36,671 nt of DNA from NCBI GenBank assembly GCA_002348265.1, contig DEAT01000068.1:1-36671 (forward strand), read 5' to 3'. Below are positions 25,349 through 33,630 of this stretch, one piece after another (the first letter of the stretch is position 1; each line of letters begins with the position of its first letter). Under the pieces are notes generated by a model. It ran no database searches. It was not told the origin of the DNA and saw nothing but the letters and a program-made list of their open reading frames with translations. The translations under genes were made by a program, and so were the position numbers. The stretch comes from Gemmatimonadales bacterium UBA2975 (GTDB lineage Bacteria > Gemmatimonadota > Gemmatimonadetes > Longimicrobiales > Gaopeijiaceae).

Positions 25349-26449
25349 ATGAGCAAGAACATAATCACTGTTGTTGGGGCTCGACCCCAGCTGATCAAAG
25401 CCAGTGCTGTTTCTCGTTCCTTAGAAGCGAAAGAGTCCCTCCAAGAGTATTTGGTCCACACAGGTCAGCACTTCGACGACAATATGTCGGGAGTGTTCTT
25501 TAGAGAATTAGGACTGAGTGCCCCGGATGCTTTTCTAGGTATCCATGGGGGAGGGCACGGAGACATGACGGGTCGTATGCTGATTGAGCTAGAGGCGTTG
25601 CTGTTAAAGAAGAATCCCGACCTAGTGCTAGTCTACGGTGATACCAACTCTACTCTAGCCGGAGCTTTAGCTGCCGCGAAGCTAGGCATCCCAGTTGGGC
25701 ACGTGGAAGCCGGCCTTCGTTCTTTTAATCGTCAAATGCCGGAAGAGTTAAACAGGGTCATAACAGACCATGTTTCTGATTTTCTCTTTGCTCCCACGAC
25801 GATCGCGGTCGAAAACCTGTCTCGGGAGGGCGTGTCCGGTAAGGGGGTAAGTTTGGTCGGCGATGTCATGTACGATGTGGCGCTAGCTATGGCTGCGAAA
25901 GCCGAGGGAAAAAAAACCGAGGTTCTCGCAGAACTAGGTGTCGAGCGGGACAGTTTTATTCTGGCCACGGTGCATCGAGCGGGTACCACCGACAACCCGG
26001 ACTCTCTGCTTGCTGTGATGGACGCGTTGGAACAGGTGGCCTCCGATATCCCGATTATTCTTCCTCTGCATCCAAGGACAAGGGCGCGACTCACCAGCCT
26101 GGGCAGGATGATCATAGAGCGAAAGGGGCTGAGAGTGATCGATCCGGTGGGTTATCTTGAGATGGTGGTTCTTGAACGGGCCGCCGCCGTTGTCGTGACT
26201 GACTCAGGAGGGGTACAGAAAGAGGCATTCTTCCATGGAACGCCTTGTGTCACTTTGCGGAACGAGACGGAATGGGTGGAACTCGTCGACCTTGGTTGGA
26301 ACCGGCTCGTTTCTCCCGTCAGTGTCGATAAAATACGCGAGGCGATTCTCGGTTCCATTGGAGTTCACGGGAGAGAGGGTAGGCCGTATGGAGATGGAGC
26401 TGCCGCTGAGGAGATAGCAAAGATTCTAGATCGTGTGATGTCATCTTAG
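25349..26449 (+). CDS. wbpI: UDP-GlcNAc 2-epimerase family, WbpI-like (UDP-diNAc-glucuronate 2-epimerase)
   Basis: The family inverts C2 of UDP-GlcNAc or related sugars. Counting from the ATG at 25349 (366 residues; GTG 25340 adds three), visible motifs are VVGARPQLIKASAV (8-21), VYGDTNSTLAGALAAA with D98, HVEAGLRSF with E120, MPEELNR with E133, HRAGTTDNP (H209, R210) and DSGGVQKEAF. The HRAGTTDNP and RNETEWVEL variants fit WbpI, which acts on UDP-2,3-diacetamido-glucuronate, better than generic WecB. The surrounding wlbA and wlbB genes support that substrate. It would give the manno-configured diacetamido sugar before amidation. Confidence 0.82.
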   Translation: MSKNIITVVGARPQLIKASAVSRSLEAKESLQEYLVHTGQHFDDNMSGVFFRELGLSAPDAFLGIHGGGHGDMTGRMLIELEALLLKKNPDLVLVYGDTNSTLAGALAAAKLGIPVGHVEAGLRSFNRQMPEELNRVITDHVSDFLFAPTTIAVENLSREGVSGKGVSLVGDVMYDVALAMAAKAEGKKTEVLAELGVERDSFILATVHRAGTTDNPDSLLAVMDALEQVASDIPIILPLHPRTRARLTSLGRMIIERKGLRVIDPVGYLEMVVLERAAAVVVTDSGGVQKEAFFHGTPCVTLRNETEWVELVDLGWNRLVSPVSVDKIREAILGSIGVHGREGRPYGDGAAAEEIAKILDRVMSS

Positions 26450-26463
26450 GATTCTCTAGAGCA

Positions 26464-27678
26464 ATGAACATTTGGTATATCTCGGCGCATGACCAACCAC
26501 GTGGTAAGTCTTCGCGCACCTATGATTTTGCTCGCGAACTAGTGCGTCTGGGCCATGAGGTGACGCTCATGACTAACAGCTACTGCCACTGGACTCACTC
26601 GGAGCGACTTGATGAGGGTGAGAAATGGCGAATCGAGTCGATAGACGGGATAAGAGTCATTTGGTTAAAAACCCATCACTATGTGGGCAACGGTGTTGGG
26701 CGGGGAATCAACATGATCACGAATGCTGTCCGGGCTCTTCAAGTCGATCGAGTGCTTGGCGATAAGCCAGATATTGTTGTAGGTCCGTCCGTGCCTCCCG
26801 GCACTGGTTGGGCCGCCTCCCGCATAGCTAGTGGGAGAGGAGCAGCATTCGTGTATGAAGTTCGTGACGTATGGCCGATTTCCCTTGTAGATGACGGCGG
26901 ACTATCTCGTTCCAATCCGGTTTACTGGGGGTTCAGACTTCTTGAGAAGTACCTGTATCGGCAAGCCGATAGGATCTCAGCAACCATGCCATTTCTTTTC
27001 CATCATGTTGAAGAAAGCGGTGGAGATCCTGCTAAGGTAAAGTGGATGCCCAACGGGGTGAGCTTAGACCGTTTCGAAGGCTTCGAAACATACGACGGAG
27101 GTGAAGCAGGGCGACTTACGGTCATGTATGTTGGGGGGTTTGGGGTTGCGCATGATGTCATTTCCGTAGTTCACGCAGCAAGTATCCTTCAGTCAAAACA
27201 CCCCGGAAAGTTCCGTTTTGTGATTATTGGTGGTGGTCCTAGGAAAGAGCATTGTGTTGCTGAGGCAGATAGGCTAGGACTAAGGGATGTTGAGTTCCGC
27301 AAGCCGATACCGAAGGCGGAAGTGCCAAGGGCTCAAACCGAAGCGGACTTGTTGCTCGCCGCGGTCACTGATTCTGAGGCATACAGGTTTGGGCTAAACC
27401 TCAACAAGATCTATGACTACTGGGCGTCGGCACGGCCAGTAGTCTTTTCGGGGAATGCGCCGAACGATCCGATCGCTGAAAGCGGGGCGGGATTTAGTGT
27501 GCTACCGGAGAAACCTGAGGCTTTAGCGGAAGCGATAAATCGTGTCCGCCTACTCAGTCCGTTGGAGAGGCAGGAAATGGGCCTGAAGGGAAGGCGTTAC
27601 GTGGAGGAAAAATTTGATATGGAGGTATTGGGCAAGAAAATGGCAGAGCTACTTATAGAAGCAGCAGAATGTCGGTGA
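26464..27678 (+). CDS. GT4 family glycosyltransferase, WbuB-like
   Basis: This 404-residue GT-B glycosyltransferase starts MNIWYISAHDQPRG, the N-terminus common in WbuB-type enzymes that add aminosugars such as N-acetylfucosamine. Further motifs are GPSVPPGTGWAA (107-118), YEVRDVWPISLV (131-142), WMPNGVSLDRF (194-204) and NLNKIYDYWASARPV in the donor-binding half. The start is ATG, 14 bases after the epimerase stop. Given the operon, the donor could be the diacetamido-uronic acid or a FlaA1-derived 6-deoxy amino sugar; sequence does not decide. After it there is a 154-base gap. Confidence 0.82.
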   Translation: MNIWYISAHDQPRGKSSRTYDFARELVRLGHEVTLMTNSYCHWTHSERLDEGEKWRIESIDGIRVIWLKTHHYVGNGVGRGINMITNAVRALQVDRVLGDKPDIVVGPSVPPGTGWAASRIASGRGAAFVYEVRDVWPISLVDDGGLSRSNPVYWGFRLLEKYLYRQADRISATMPFLFHHVEESGGDPAKVKWMPNGVSLDRFEGFETYDGGEAGRLTVMYVGGFGVAHDVISVVHAASILQSKHPGKFRFVIIGGGPRKEHCVAEADRLGLRDVEFRKPIPKAEVPRAQTEADLLLAAVTDSEAYRFGLNLNKIYDYWASARPVVFSGNAPNDPIAESGAGFSVLPEKPEALAEAINRVRLLSPLERQEMGLKGRRYVEEKFDMEVLGKKMAELLIEAAECR

Positions 27679-27832
27679 ATGATCGGTCAGCGTTGCCCGG
27701 CAGACGTTCTCTTTTTAGAGTTCGGCCTTAAGCGGGGCGGCTTATTGAGATGAACTGCCCGCCTGTCCTCCGTATTCCTGTCGGAAACCACCTCAAACAC
27801 TCTGTTCCTTAGCATGGCGAGCGGTCATTACT

Positions 27833-28723
27833 ATGGATGAAAAGCAGCATTCTGCGCTCGAAGGCTTAGAAGAGCGGAAGATTAAAGAGATAGAGCACTC
27901 CAGGGTTCGTCGGAAGATACTGCAGGGCTCTGAGCGTCATGCAGACACTAGTCGTGCGGACGAAGCTGACGACCTTGAGAGGCTTATCCGGGACAAAGAG
28001 GCTTTCAAGAAGCATTTTGCGAATATCAAATTTTATTCGATCACTGAACTCAGCGAAAACTACCAGCTTGACTGGATGAGGAGCCGCTGTACCCCCGGAG
28101 CCGCCGTACTTGATTTTGCTTGTGGTAATGGGGAGAACGGGATCTTTGCGGCACAATGTGGGGCGACGGTTATGGGAATAGATATTTCTCCGGAAGGCGT
28201 AGAGAATGCCAACCAGAATGCGACAGAGGCTGGCGTTAGGGAGCATTGTGGATTTGAGGTCATGGACGGAGAAAACATGTCATTCGCGGATGACACTTTC
28301 GACTTGGGAGTGGAGTATGGAGCCTTGCATCATGTCGATCTTCCGGCTGCACTCTCAGAGTTGGCTCGGGTTTTGAAGCCCGGAGCGGAAATGATCTGCG
28401 TAGAAGCGATGCGACATAATCCACTAATTCACGCATATAGAAAACGCACTCCTCACCTTCGGACCGAGTGGGAGGTTGACCACATCTTAGGTGTCGAGAG
28501 CTTGGATCTTATGCGACAGTACTTCGGTCGGGTCGAAGTGAAGTTCTTCCATCTCGCGGCTCTGGCAGCCGTGCCGTTCCGGCGAACATTTTTGTTCCGA
28601 CCGTTGCGAGCAGTACTTAATCAGATCGATAAGTTGTTACTCAGTAATCAATTTATAGGTAAGTACGGATGGATCATGGTGATCACCATAGCGGATCCCA
28701 TCAAAAATCGTCCGGCCACATAG
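27833..28723 (+). CDS. Class I SAM-dependent methyltransferase
   Basis: The 296-residue protein has a class I methyltransferase core. Motif I is VLDFACGNGENG (92-103), followed by VMGIDIS (113-119), an acidic DGENMSFADDTFDLG stretch and GALHHVDLPAALSELARVLK, all typical of the Methyltransf_11 group. An N-terminal segment of about 60 charged residues precedes the core, and a hydrophobic C-terminal region (about 240-290) might touch the membrane. The methyl acceptor is not predictable from the fold. Lying between a glycosyltransferase and wbpG, it probably methylates a sugar, or possibly the amidino nitrogen, of this glycan. It starts after a 154-base gap; wbpG follows by 12 bases. Confidence 0.82.
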   Translation: MDEKQHSALEGLEERKIKEIEHSRVRRKILQGSERHADTSRADEADDLERLIRDKEAFKKHFANIKFYSITELSENYQLDWMRSRCTPGAAVLDFACGNGENGIFAAQCGATVMGIDISPEGVENANQNATEAGVREHCGFEVMDGENMSFADDTFDLGVEYGALHHVDLPAALSELARVLKPGAEMICVEAMRHNPLIHAYRKRTPHLRTEWEVDHILGVESLDLMRQYFGRVEVKFFHLAALAAVPFRRTFLFRPLRAVLNQIDKLLLSNQFIGKYGWIMVITIADPIKNRPAT

Positions 28724-28735
28724 GGGCATCTCTCG

Positions 28736-29914
28736 ATGTCACTTGCTAGCCATCCGGATACTCTGAACCTGGCAGGCCTAGAATACCGTGTGTGCACCCG
28801 GTGTGTGATGGACACATCAGATCCTGAGATTTCGTTCGATGAGAGCGGTGTGTGTAACCATTGTCGATATTTCGACCGGGTAACGCTGCACGAATGGCAC
28901 CCTGATGAGAACGATCTGAATAGGCTAAACCAAGAAGTGTCGCGAATCAAAGAGCTAGGACGAGGCCAGGAGTATGACTGTATCCTAGGCTTAAGTGGAG
29001 GTGTGGACAGTTCTTATATGGCGATTAAGATCGCCGAGCTGGGATTGCGTCCCCTAGTGGTTCATGTCGATGGGGGTTGGAACAGTGAGATCGCTGTCAG
29101 CAACATTGAAAGAGTTGTGACACACTGTGGTTTTGAGTTGTACACTCACGTGATGGATTGGGAGGACATGAGAGATCTCCAGCTTGCTTATCTTCGAGCG
29201 GGTGTGTCTAACCAGGATGTGCCACAAGACCACGCTTTTTTTGCCAACCTCTACCACTTCGCCATCGAAAACAACATACGTACGGTTCTCAGCGGAGGTA
29301 ACATCGCCACCGAAGCTATCTTTCCTGCATCCTGGCACGCCAGCGCGATGGATGCGATTAACCTTAAGGCGATCCATAAAAAATGGGGTGATGGGAAGCT
29401 TGGATTTTATCGTACCATAAGCTTTTGGCAGTATTATCTCGTGTACCCGTTTTTTCGGAAGATGAGAGTATTCCGGCCCTTGAACCTGATGCCGTACAAT
29501 AGAGACGAAGCGATTTCGGAGCTTGAAGAGAAATGTGGTTATCGCCCGTATGGCCGGAAGCACGGTGAATCGCTGTTTACACGATTTTTCCAGAATTACT
29601 ATTTACCAGAGAAATTCGGTTTTGATAAACGGCGCCCGCATCTCTCTAGCTTGATTGTATCGGGACAGATGACTCGTGAAGAAGCGATGGCTGAACTCGA
29701 AGAGCCATTGTATACGAACGAAGAGTTGGAGTTGGACAAGGAATTTTTCTGCAAAAAGCTGGGCATCTCAACAGATGAGTTGGCTTTTTATATGTCTCAG
29801 CCCAACAAACACTATACGGACTATGCAAACTGGGATGCGTATTATTCGGGAATGAAGCGAGTCCAGGCAGGACTCGAGCGTTTGTTAGGTCGCCGGGTTA
29901 CGGCCTACTCCTGA
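28736..29914 (+). CDS. wbpG: N-acetyl sugar amidotransferase (WbpG/PseA/LegG family)
   Basis: WbpG uses ATP and ammonia to turn a sugar N-acetyl group into an acetamidino group. The 392-residue protein has an N-terminal Cys pair set (C20, C23, C40, C43 in RVCTRC and GVCNHC) that probably binds zinc. The PP-loop is LSGGVDSS (86-93), activating the substrate by adenylation. Later motifs include SGGNIATE and PYGRKHGESLFTRFFQNYYL. It has no glutaminase domain of its own; ammonia should come from the HisH/HisF-like pair encoded directly downstream. Its stop overlaps the hisH start (TGATG). AGGGG precedes the ATG by about nine bases. Confidence 0.92.
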   Translation: MSLASHPDTLNLAGLEYRVCTRCVMDTSDPEISFDESGVCNHCRYFDRVTLHEWHPDENDLNRLNQEVSRIKELGRGQEYDCILGLSGGVDSSYMAIKIAELGLRPLVVHVDGGWNSEIAVSNIERVVTHCGFELYTHVMDWEDMRDLQLAYLRAGVSNQDVPQDHAFFANLYHFAIENNIRTVLSGGNIATEAIFPASWHASAMDAINLKAIHKKWGDGKLGFYRTISFWQYYLVYPFFRKMRVFRPLNLMPYNRDEAISELEEKCGYRPYGRKHGESLFTRFFQNYYLPEKFGFDKRRPHLSSLIVSGQMTREEAMAELEEPLYTNEELELDKEFFCKKLGISTDELAFYMSQPNKHYTDYANWDAYYSGMKRVQAGLERLLGRRVTAYS

Positions 29915-30546
29915 TGCGGAAAGACGGATTAGTATCCGTTATTGACTATGGTGTCGCGAACATCGGTTCGCTAATGAATATGCATCGTAAGTGTGGGATC
30001 CCAGCCGAGAGAGTCTCAACCCCAGAAGAAGTCAGATCGGCTGGAAAACTTGTGCTTCCTGGTGTGGGATCTTTCGATAACGGGATGTCTCATCTGATGG
30101 AACGAGGCCTTGTAGACGCATTGCGAAGTGCGGTGCTAACGAGGGGTACCCCGATCCTGGGTATTTGCCTTGGGATGCAACTCTTGGGAAGAGCCTCGGA
30201 AGAGGGGAAGCGTGAAGGACTTTCCTTGGTGGACGCTGAGTGTGAGCGCTTTCAACTTCCTGAAAATTCGGGACTAAAAGTGCCCCATCAAGGTTGGGGT
30301 CGACCTAATCTGAAGCGACCAGGGGTGCTGTTGGATAAAGTCGGACCGAAGACACGGTTTTACTTTTCCCACTCGTACCACATGGTTTGCGGGGACGAAT
30401 CAAATGTCGTCGCTTCTGCGGCGTATGGTGTCGAGTTTACCGCGATGATCCAAGCAGAAAATGTGATGGGGGTGCAGTTCCACCCTGAGAAGAGTCACCG
30501 CTACGGAATGGAGCTACTAAGGCGTTTTGCGGGGGTCGCAGATTGA
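29914..30546 (+). CDS. hisH: HisH-type glutaminase subunit serving WbpG
   Basis: This is a class I glutamine amidotransferase of 210 residues that hydrolyses glutamine to ammonia. The triad is visible: nucleophile C85 in GICLGMQLL, and H190 and E192 in QFHPEKSH. PGVGSF (49-54) and PHQGWGRP (124-131) are the HisH-specific segments. It lies between wbpG (1-base overlap) and hisF (4-base overlap), with no other histidine genes around. The natural reading is the HisH2/HisF2 arrangement known from P. aeruginosa O-antigen loci, where the pair feeds ammonia to WbpG rather than making histidine. Confidence 0.92.
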   Translation: MRKDGLVSVIDYGVANIGSLMNMHRKCGIPAERVSTPEEVRSAGKLVLPGVGSFDNGMSHLMERGLVDALRSAVLTRGTPILGICLGMQLLGRASEEGKREGLSLVDAECERFQLPENSGLKVPHQGWGRPNLKRPGVLLDKVGPKTRFYFSHSYHMVCGDESNVVASAAYGVEFTAMIQAENVMGVQFHPEKSHRYGMELLRRFAGVAD

Positions 30547-31298
30547 AGCCTCGGGTCATTCCGTCACTTTTGCTCCGTAATGATGGGCTGGTGAAGACGG
30601 TCCGCTACGAGGATGCAAGGTACATCGGAGATCCGATTAACGCCGTTAGGATCTTCAACGAGAAAGAAGTCGATGAGATGACTTTCCTCGATATTTCTGC
30701 CACCACCAAGAGCAGTGGGCCGAACTTTGAACTCATGGAAAGGATTGCATCCGAGGCTTTTATGCCTTTCGCGTACGGTGGGGGGATCACTGAGATCGAA
30801 CAGGTGCGTAAGCTCTTCACACTAGGTGTCGAGAAAATTGTGATGAATACGGTGCTATCACACAATCCGGAACTTGTCACCCAGGTAGCGGAAGTAGCAG
30901 GGAGTTCAAGCGTGGTGGTTTCCATTGATGTGCGAAAAAAGCTGCTCAGTGGATATCGGACGTTTGTGCGCTCGGGTCAGGTGAATACGGGAAGACATCC
31001 TGTTGAAGTGGCTCAGGAAATGCAGGAAAGGGGAGCGGGGGAGATCCTGCTTAACTCAATCGATAATGAAGGCGCTATGGAGGGCTACGATCTCGATCTA
31101 GTTGAGCTTGTTTCTCAGGCCGTCGATATCCCGGTTATAGCCTCGGGTGGGGCAGGGCGAAACGAGCATTTTCGGCAGGCGGTAGATCGAGGAGCATCTG
31201 CGGTGGCTGCTGGCAGTATGTTTGTCTACCATGGGAAGCTTCGGGCGGTACTTATCACCTATCCGGACTATGATGATCTCGAGGACCTCTTTGGTTGA
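30543..31298 (+). CDS. hisF: HisF-like ammonia-channel subunit lacking the cyclase aspartate
   Basis: This is a 251-residue (beta/alpha)8 barrel of the HisF family. YGGGI (78-82), VSIDVR (126-131; D129 equals HisF D130), LLNSIDNEGAMEGYD (169-183; D174 equals D176) and IASGGAG (199-205) are kept. The N-terminal strand reads IPSLLLRNDG, so the catalytic D11 of true HisF cyclase is replaced by leucine. This points to a role as docking platform and ammonia tunnel for WbpG instead of imidazole-glycerol-phosphate synthesis. The start is TTG, overlapping the hisH stop as TTGA. It is the last gene of the operon and converges on the minus-strand unit 41 bases away. Confidence 0.92.
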   Translation: MKPRVIPSLLLRNDGLVKTVRYEDARYIGDPINAVRIFNEKEVDEMTFLDISATTKSSGPNFELMERIASEAFMPFAYGGGITEIEQVRKLFTLGVEKIVMNTVLSHNPELVTQVAEVAGSSSVVVSIDVRKKLLSGYRTFVRSGQVNTGRHPVEVAQEMQERGAGEILLNSIDNEGAMEGYDLDLVELVSQAVDIPVIASGGAGRNEHFRQAVDRGASAVAAGSMFVYHGKLRAVLITYPDYDDLEDLFG

Positions 31299-31339
31299 TT
31301 GGTGATTACGGGGCCGACAAGGGGTGGCTGCGTTTTAGT

Positions 31340-32491
31340 TTAGGTTCCGTTTCTCAAGTGCGTCCGGTGTGCTTTAATCAAAACATCAGCTTGGTTCTCC
31401 CATGAGTACTCTCTAGCGGTCGCTCCGATACTGGCCTCTAGGCGCTCGTTGTTTAGCGATGCCAGTTTTCCCAGGGCTCCGCTCATCGAATCGCTGGACA
31501 ACTCTCCGAGTACGACTCCGATGCCAGTCTGTTTAACTAGGCGCTTTTGTTCTGGTGCATCGTTCACGATAACGGGCAATCCAGCCATGATGTATTCGAA
31601 GAGTTTGTTCGGCAGGCAGTACCTGTCGTTCAAGCTCGGGTTGTCTATGTACGAGACGCCATAGTCTGCTGAGGCGGTATACTCGAGGACTACATCGGGT
31701 GGGACAGCTTTTTGCAGGTAGATGTTCTCGTATCGGTCTGCGTGATCCTTGACCATGCCCTCTAGGTCACCGTATCCCATGCAAACGAGTACGTGCTCTC
31801 CGTCGTCATGGCCAGCAAAGGCTTCCAAAAGGCTTTCTACCCCCCGCCCTTTGATGATCCCTCCTTGATAGATCACGATCTTGCGATCCTCTGGAATACT
31901 GAGTGATTCGTGCAGTCTCCTAGTGCGCCTTGGTTTTCGATACGGAGGGCAGTTCAGAACGGTCACGATATTGGTTATGCCGTACGAGTCAGCATACCAT
32001 CGTCGGATGCTCTCACTGACGACGATAACCAGATCCGCGTGACCGATGAGTAGACGCTCCACGATACGAGAGAGGTTTTGGCGGAGTCCGGTTAACCCAA
32101 ACGTCTCCGTTTCCAGTTCATGACAATCATACACCAATCGAGCTTTTAGTAACCACTTCGCAACCACTCCTAAGGGAAGAAGTGCCAGAGAGTGTATTGT
32201 GATAACAGTTGCTTGGATGTCACGCCCATGACTCAAGACTCTCGCAGCGTACTCGAAGTACTTTGCGCCCTGAAACAAGAGATTCCTTGGCCACTTGCGA
32301 CTCCTTAGCTCTATCCGCCAAGCAGAAGACCGACCGTTATCAAAGTCGACATATTCGTTGAGTTTTCCGTCGCCCAAGGCTGTGACTCGCACACGATCGA
32401 CAAAACCAGCGTCTATCAAGCTACTGCTCTCTTTGAGGATTCGGCTTTCGTTTTCGAACGAAGTCAGAGATACATGGAGATTAGTGCTCAC
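31340..32491 (-). CDS. GT4 family glycosyltransferase
   Basis: The 383-residue GT-B enzyme shows FENESRILKESSSLIDAGF (12-30) in the acceptor domain and YDCHELETETFG (121-132), a motif seen in several GT4 subgroups. QGGIIKGRGVESLLEAF follows at the start of the donor domain, with CLPNKLFEYIMAGLPVIVND towards the C-terminus. The donor sugar is unknown. The start is GTG, overlapping the upstream gene's stop by four bases (GTGA). It is the last gene of the right-hand minus-strand unit. Confidence 0.83.
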   Translation of the reverse strand: MSTNLHVSLTSFENESRILKESSSLIDAGFVDRVRVTALGDGKLNEYVDFDNGRSSAWRIELRSRKWPRNLLFQGAKYFEYAARVLSHGRDIQATVITIHSLALLPLGVVAKWLLKARLVYDCHELETETFGLTGLRQNLSRIVERLLIGHADLVIVVSESIRRWYADSYGITNIVTVLNCPPYRKPRRTRRLHESLSIPEDRKIVIYQGGIIKGRGVESLLEAFAGHDDGEHVLVCMGYGDLEGMVKDHADRYENIYLQKAVPPDVVLEYTASADYGVSYIDNPSLNDRYCLPNKLFEYIMAGLPVIVNDAPEQKRLVKQTGIGVVLGELSSDSMSGALGKLASLNNERLEASIGATAREYSWENQADVLIKAHRTHLRNGT

Positions 32492-33630
32492 AGGTTTGAG
32501 CCTCGGATGGCAAGGAGCTGATCATATAGAGTTGTAAGTTTTCCCTCCTCAACTGACCAATTGTAGGTTTCAGAGATTGATTTCTGACCTCGAAGGCCCA
32601 TAGCTTCTGCTTCTTCGGGGTTATTCAGGATCCATCTCATTGCTTCAGCGATGTCTTCCGGATTTTCCGGATCGACGAGAACTCCACACTCGTTTTCTGA
32701 GATGATTTCCTTCCAAAGCGGAAAATCCGAAGCAATAACCGGAAGCCCTGCGGACATGTACTCGAACATTTTGTTTGGTTGTGCTCGCATGTGGTTTGGA
32801 GCAGGTTTGAAAATGACCAAGCCTGCTCTAGCGCGGCTCAGCGCGTGCGCCACCTGTGGTCGTGATATTGTCCCGTGGTACTCTGTTTTCCGCCATCCGC
32901 ACTCTGATTCCAGATCTGCCCGCAGTTCCGCAGACTCAAACATGCCTGCCAACTCTAAACGGACTTCATCACGTCTGAGAAGGCTGATAGCTCGGGTCAT
33001 CTCTACGGCGCAACGAGCTGCAGAGATCACCCCTATATATACAAAACATTCGTCGCGTTCTGAGTGGGTCCTCTCCTGTGGCGTTCTCAACTCACTGATC
33101 AATGGGAAATTTTGCACGACTACGGTCTTATGTCTCGGAAAGCGCCGAGCAATGTGCGGAGTTGCTGGAACTAAGCCGTCCGCAAACCTTGCCAATAGCC
33201 ATTCTGTTGATGCTATAAACCAAACCAGTGGATAACGAATTGCTGCTGGTACCCAAGCTCTACTGTGAGCGAGTTGAGGTGCATCTTCATGAATATCGTA
33301 GACGACTGTCGAACCCATGGCTTTAGCCCAGAATCCAACTGGAATTAGTTCCGGGTCGTGGAAGTGAACCAGGTCGGGACGTTCACGGCGGATCAGAGCT
33401 GATGCACGCCAAATTCCAGCAAGGGCCCTTCGAATCCGATTGCCGGGAAGAACTCCGAGATCGACAATTTTGAGCTGCTCTTCTTGACTGAGGTTAGCAG
33501 TCCCCTGGCCATCAGCAACCACTAACGTGAGTTCATGCAGGTTTCCCTTTGCGAGGCTACCCAACTCTTTAACCCTGATCCGAATATCTGATCGTGGATG
33601 GACTGTTGTGAGGTGGAAAACCTTAGCCAC
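32488..33630 (-). CDS. GT4 family glycosyltransferase
   Basis: The 380-residue GT-B enzyme opens with HLTTVHPRSDIRIRVKELGS (6-25), a common GT4 N-terminus. It has HFHDPELIPVGF (89-100) and YDIHEDAPQL (111-120) in the acceptor half, and QPNKMFEYMSAGLPVIASD in the donor half. The start is GTG, overlapping the end of the fused amidotransferase gene by eight bases, and its own stop overlaps the next glycosyltransferase. Such tight coupling suggests that the two glycosyltransferases act on the sugar modified by the fused enzyme. Confidence 0.83.
   Translation of the reverse strand: MAKVFHLTTVHPRSDIRIRVKELGSLAKGNLHELTLVVADGQGTANLSQEEQLKIVDLGVLPGNRIRRALAGIWRASALIRRERPDLVHFHDPELIPVGFWAKAMGSTVVYDIHEDAPQLAHSRAWVPAAIRYPLVWFIASTEWLLARFADGLVPATPHIARRFPRHKTVVVQNFPLISELRTPQERTHSERDECFVYIGVISAARCAVEMTRAISLLRRDEVRLELAGMFESAELRADLESECGWRKTEYHGTISRPQVAHALSRARAGLVIFKPAPNHMRAQPNKMFEYMSAGLPVIASDFPLWKEIISENECGVLVDPENPEDIAEAMRWILNNPEEAEAMGLRGQKSISETYNWSVEEGKLTTLYDQLLAIRGSNL

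Noticed and set aside
27679..27832. Possible terminator or small RNA in the gap before the methyltransferase gene
   Set aside because: Only a 4-base CTCT/AGAG hairpin and a weak GC-rich repeat are present; nothing supports a defined element.
29914..31298. Histidine biosynthesis operon
   Set aside because: Only hisH and hisF homologues are present, HisF lacks D11, and both overlap or abut wbpG, so a sugar-amidation role is far more likely.
32651..33235. 194-codon plus-strand open frame
   Set aside because: It lies wholly inside the glycosyltransferase gene on the other strand, and its translation has no recognisable domain and a Ser/Arg-rich shadow-frame look.
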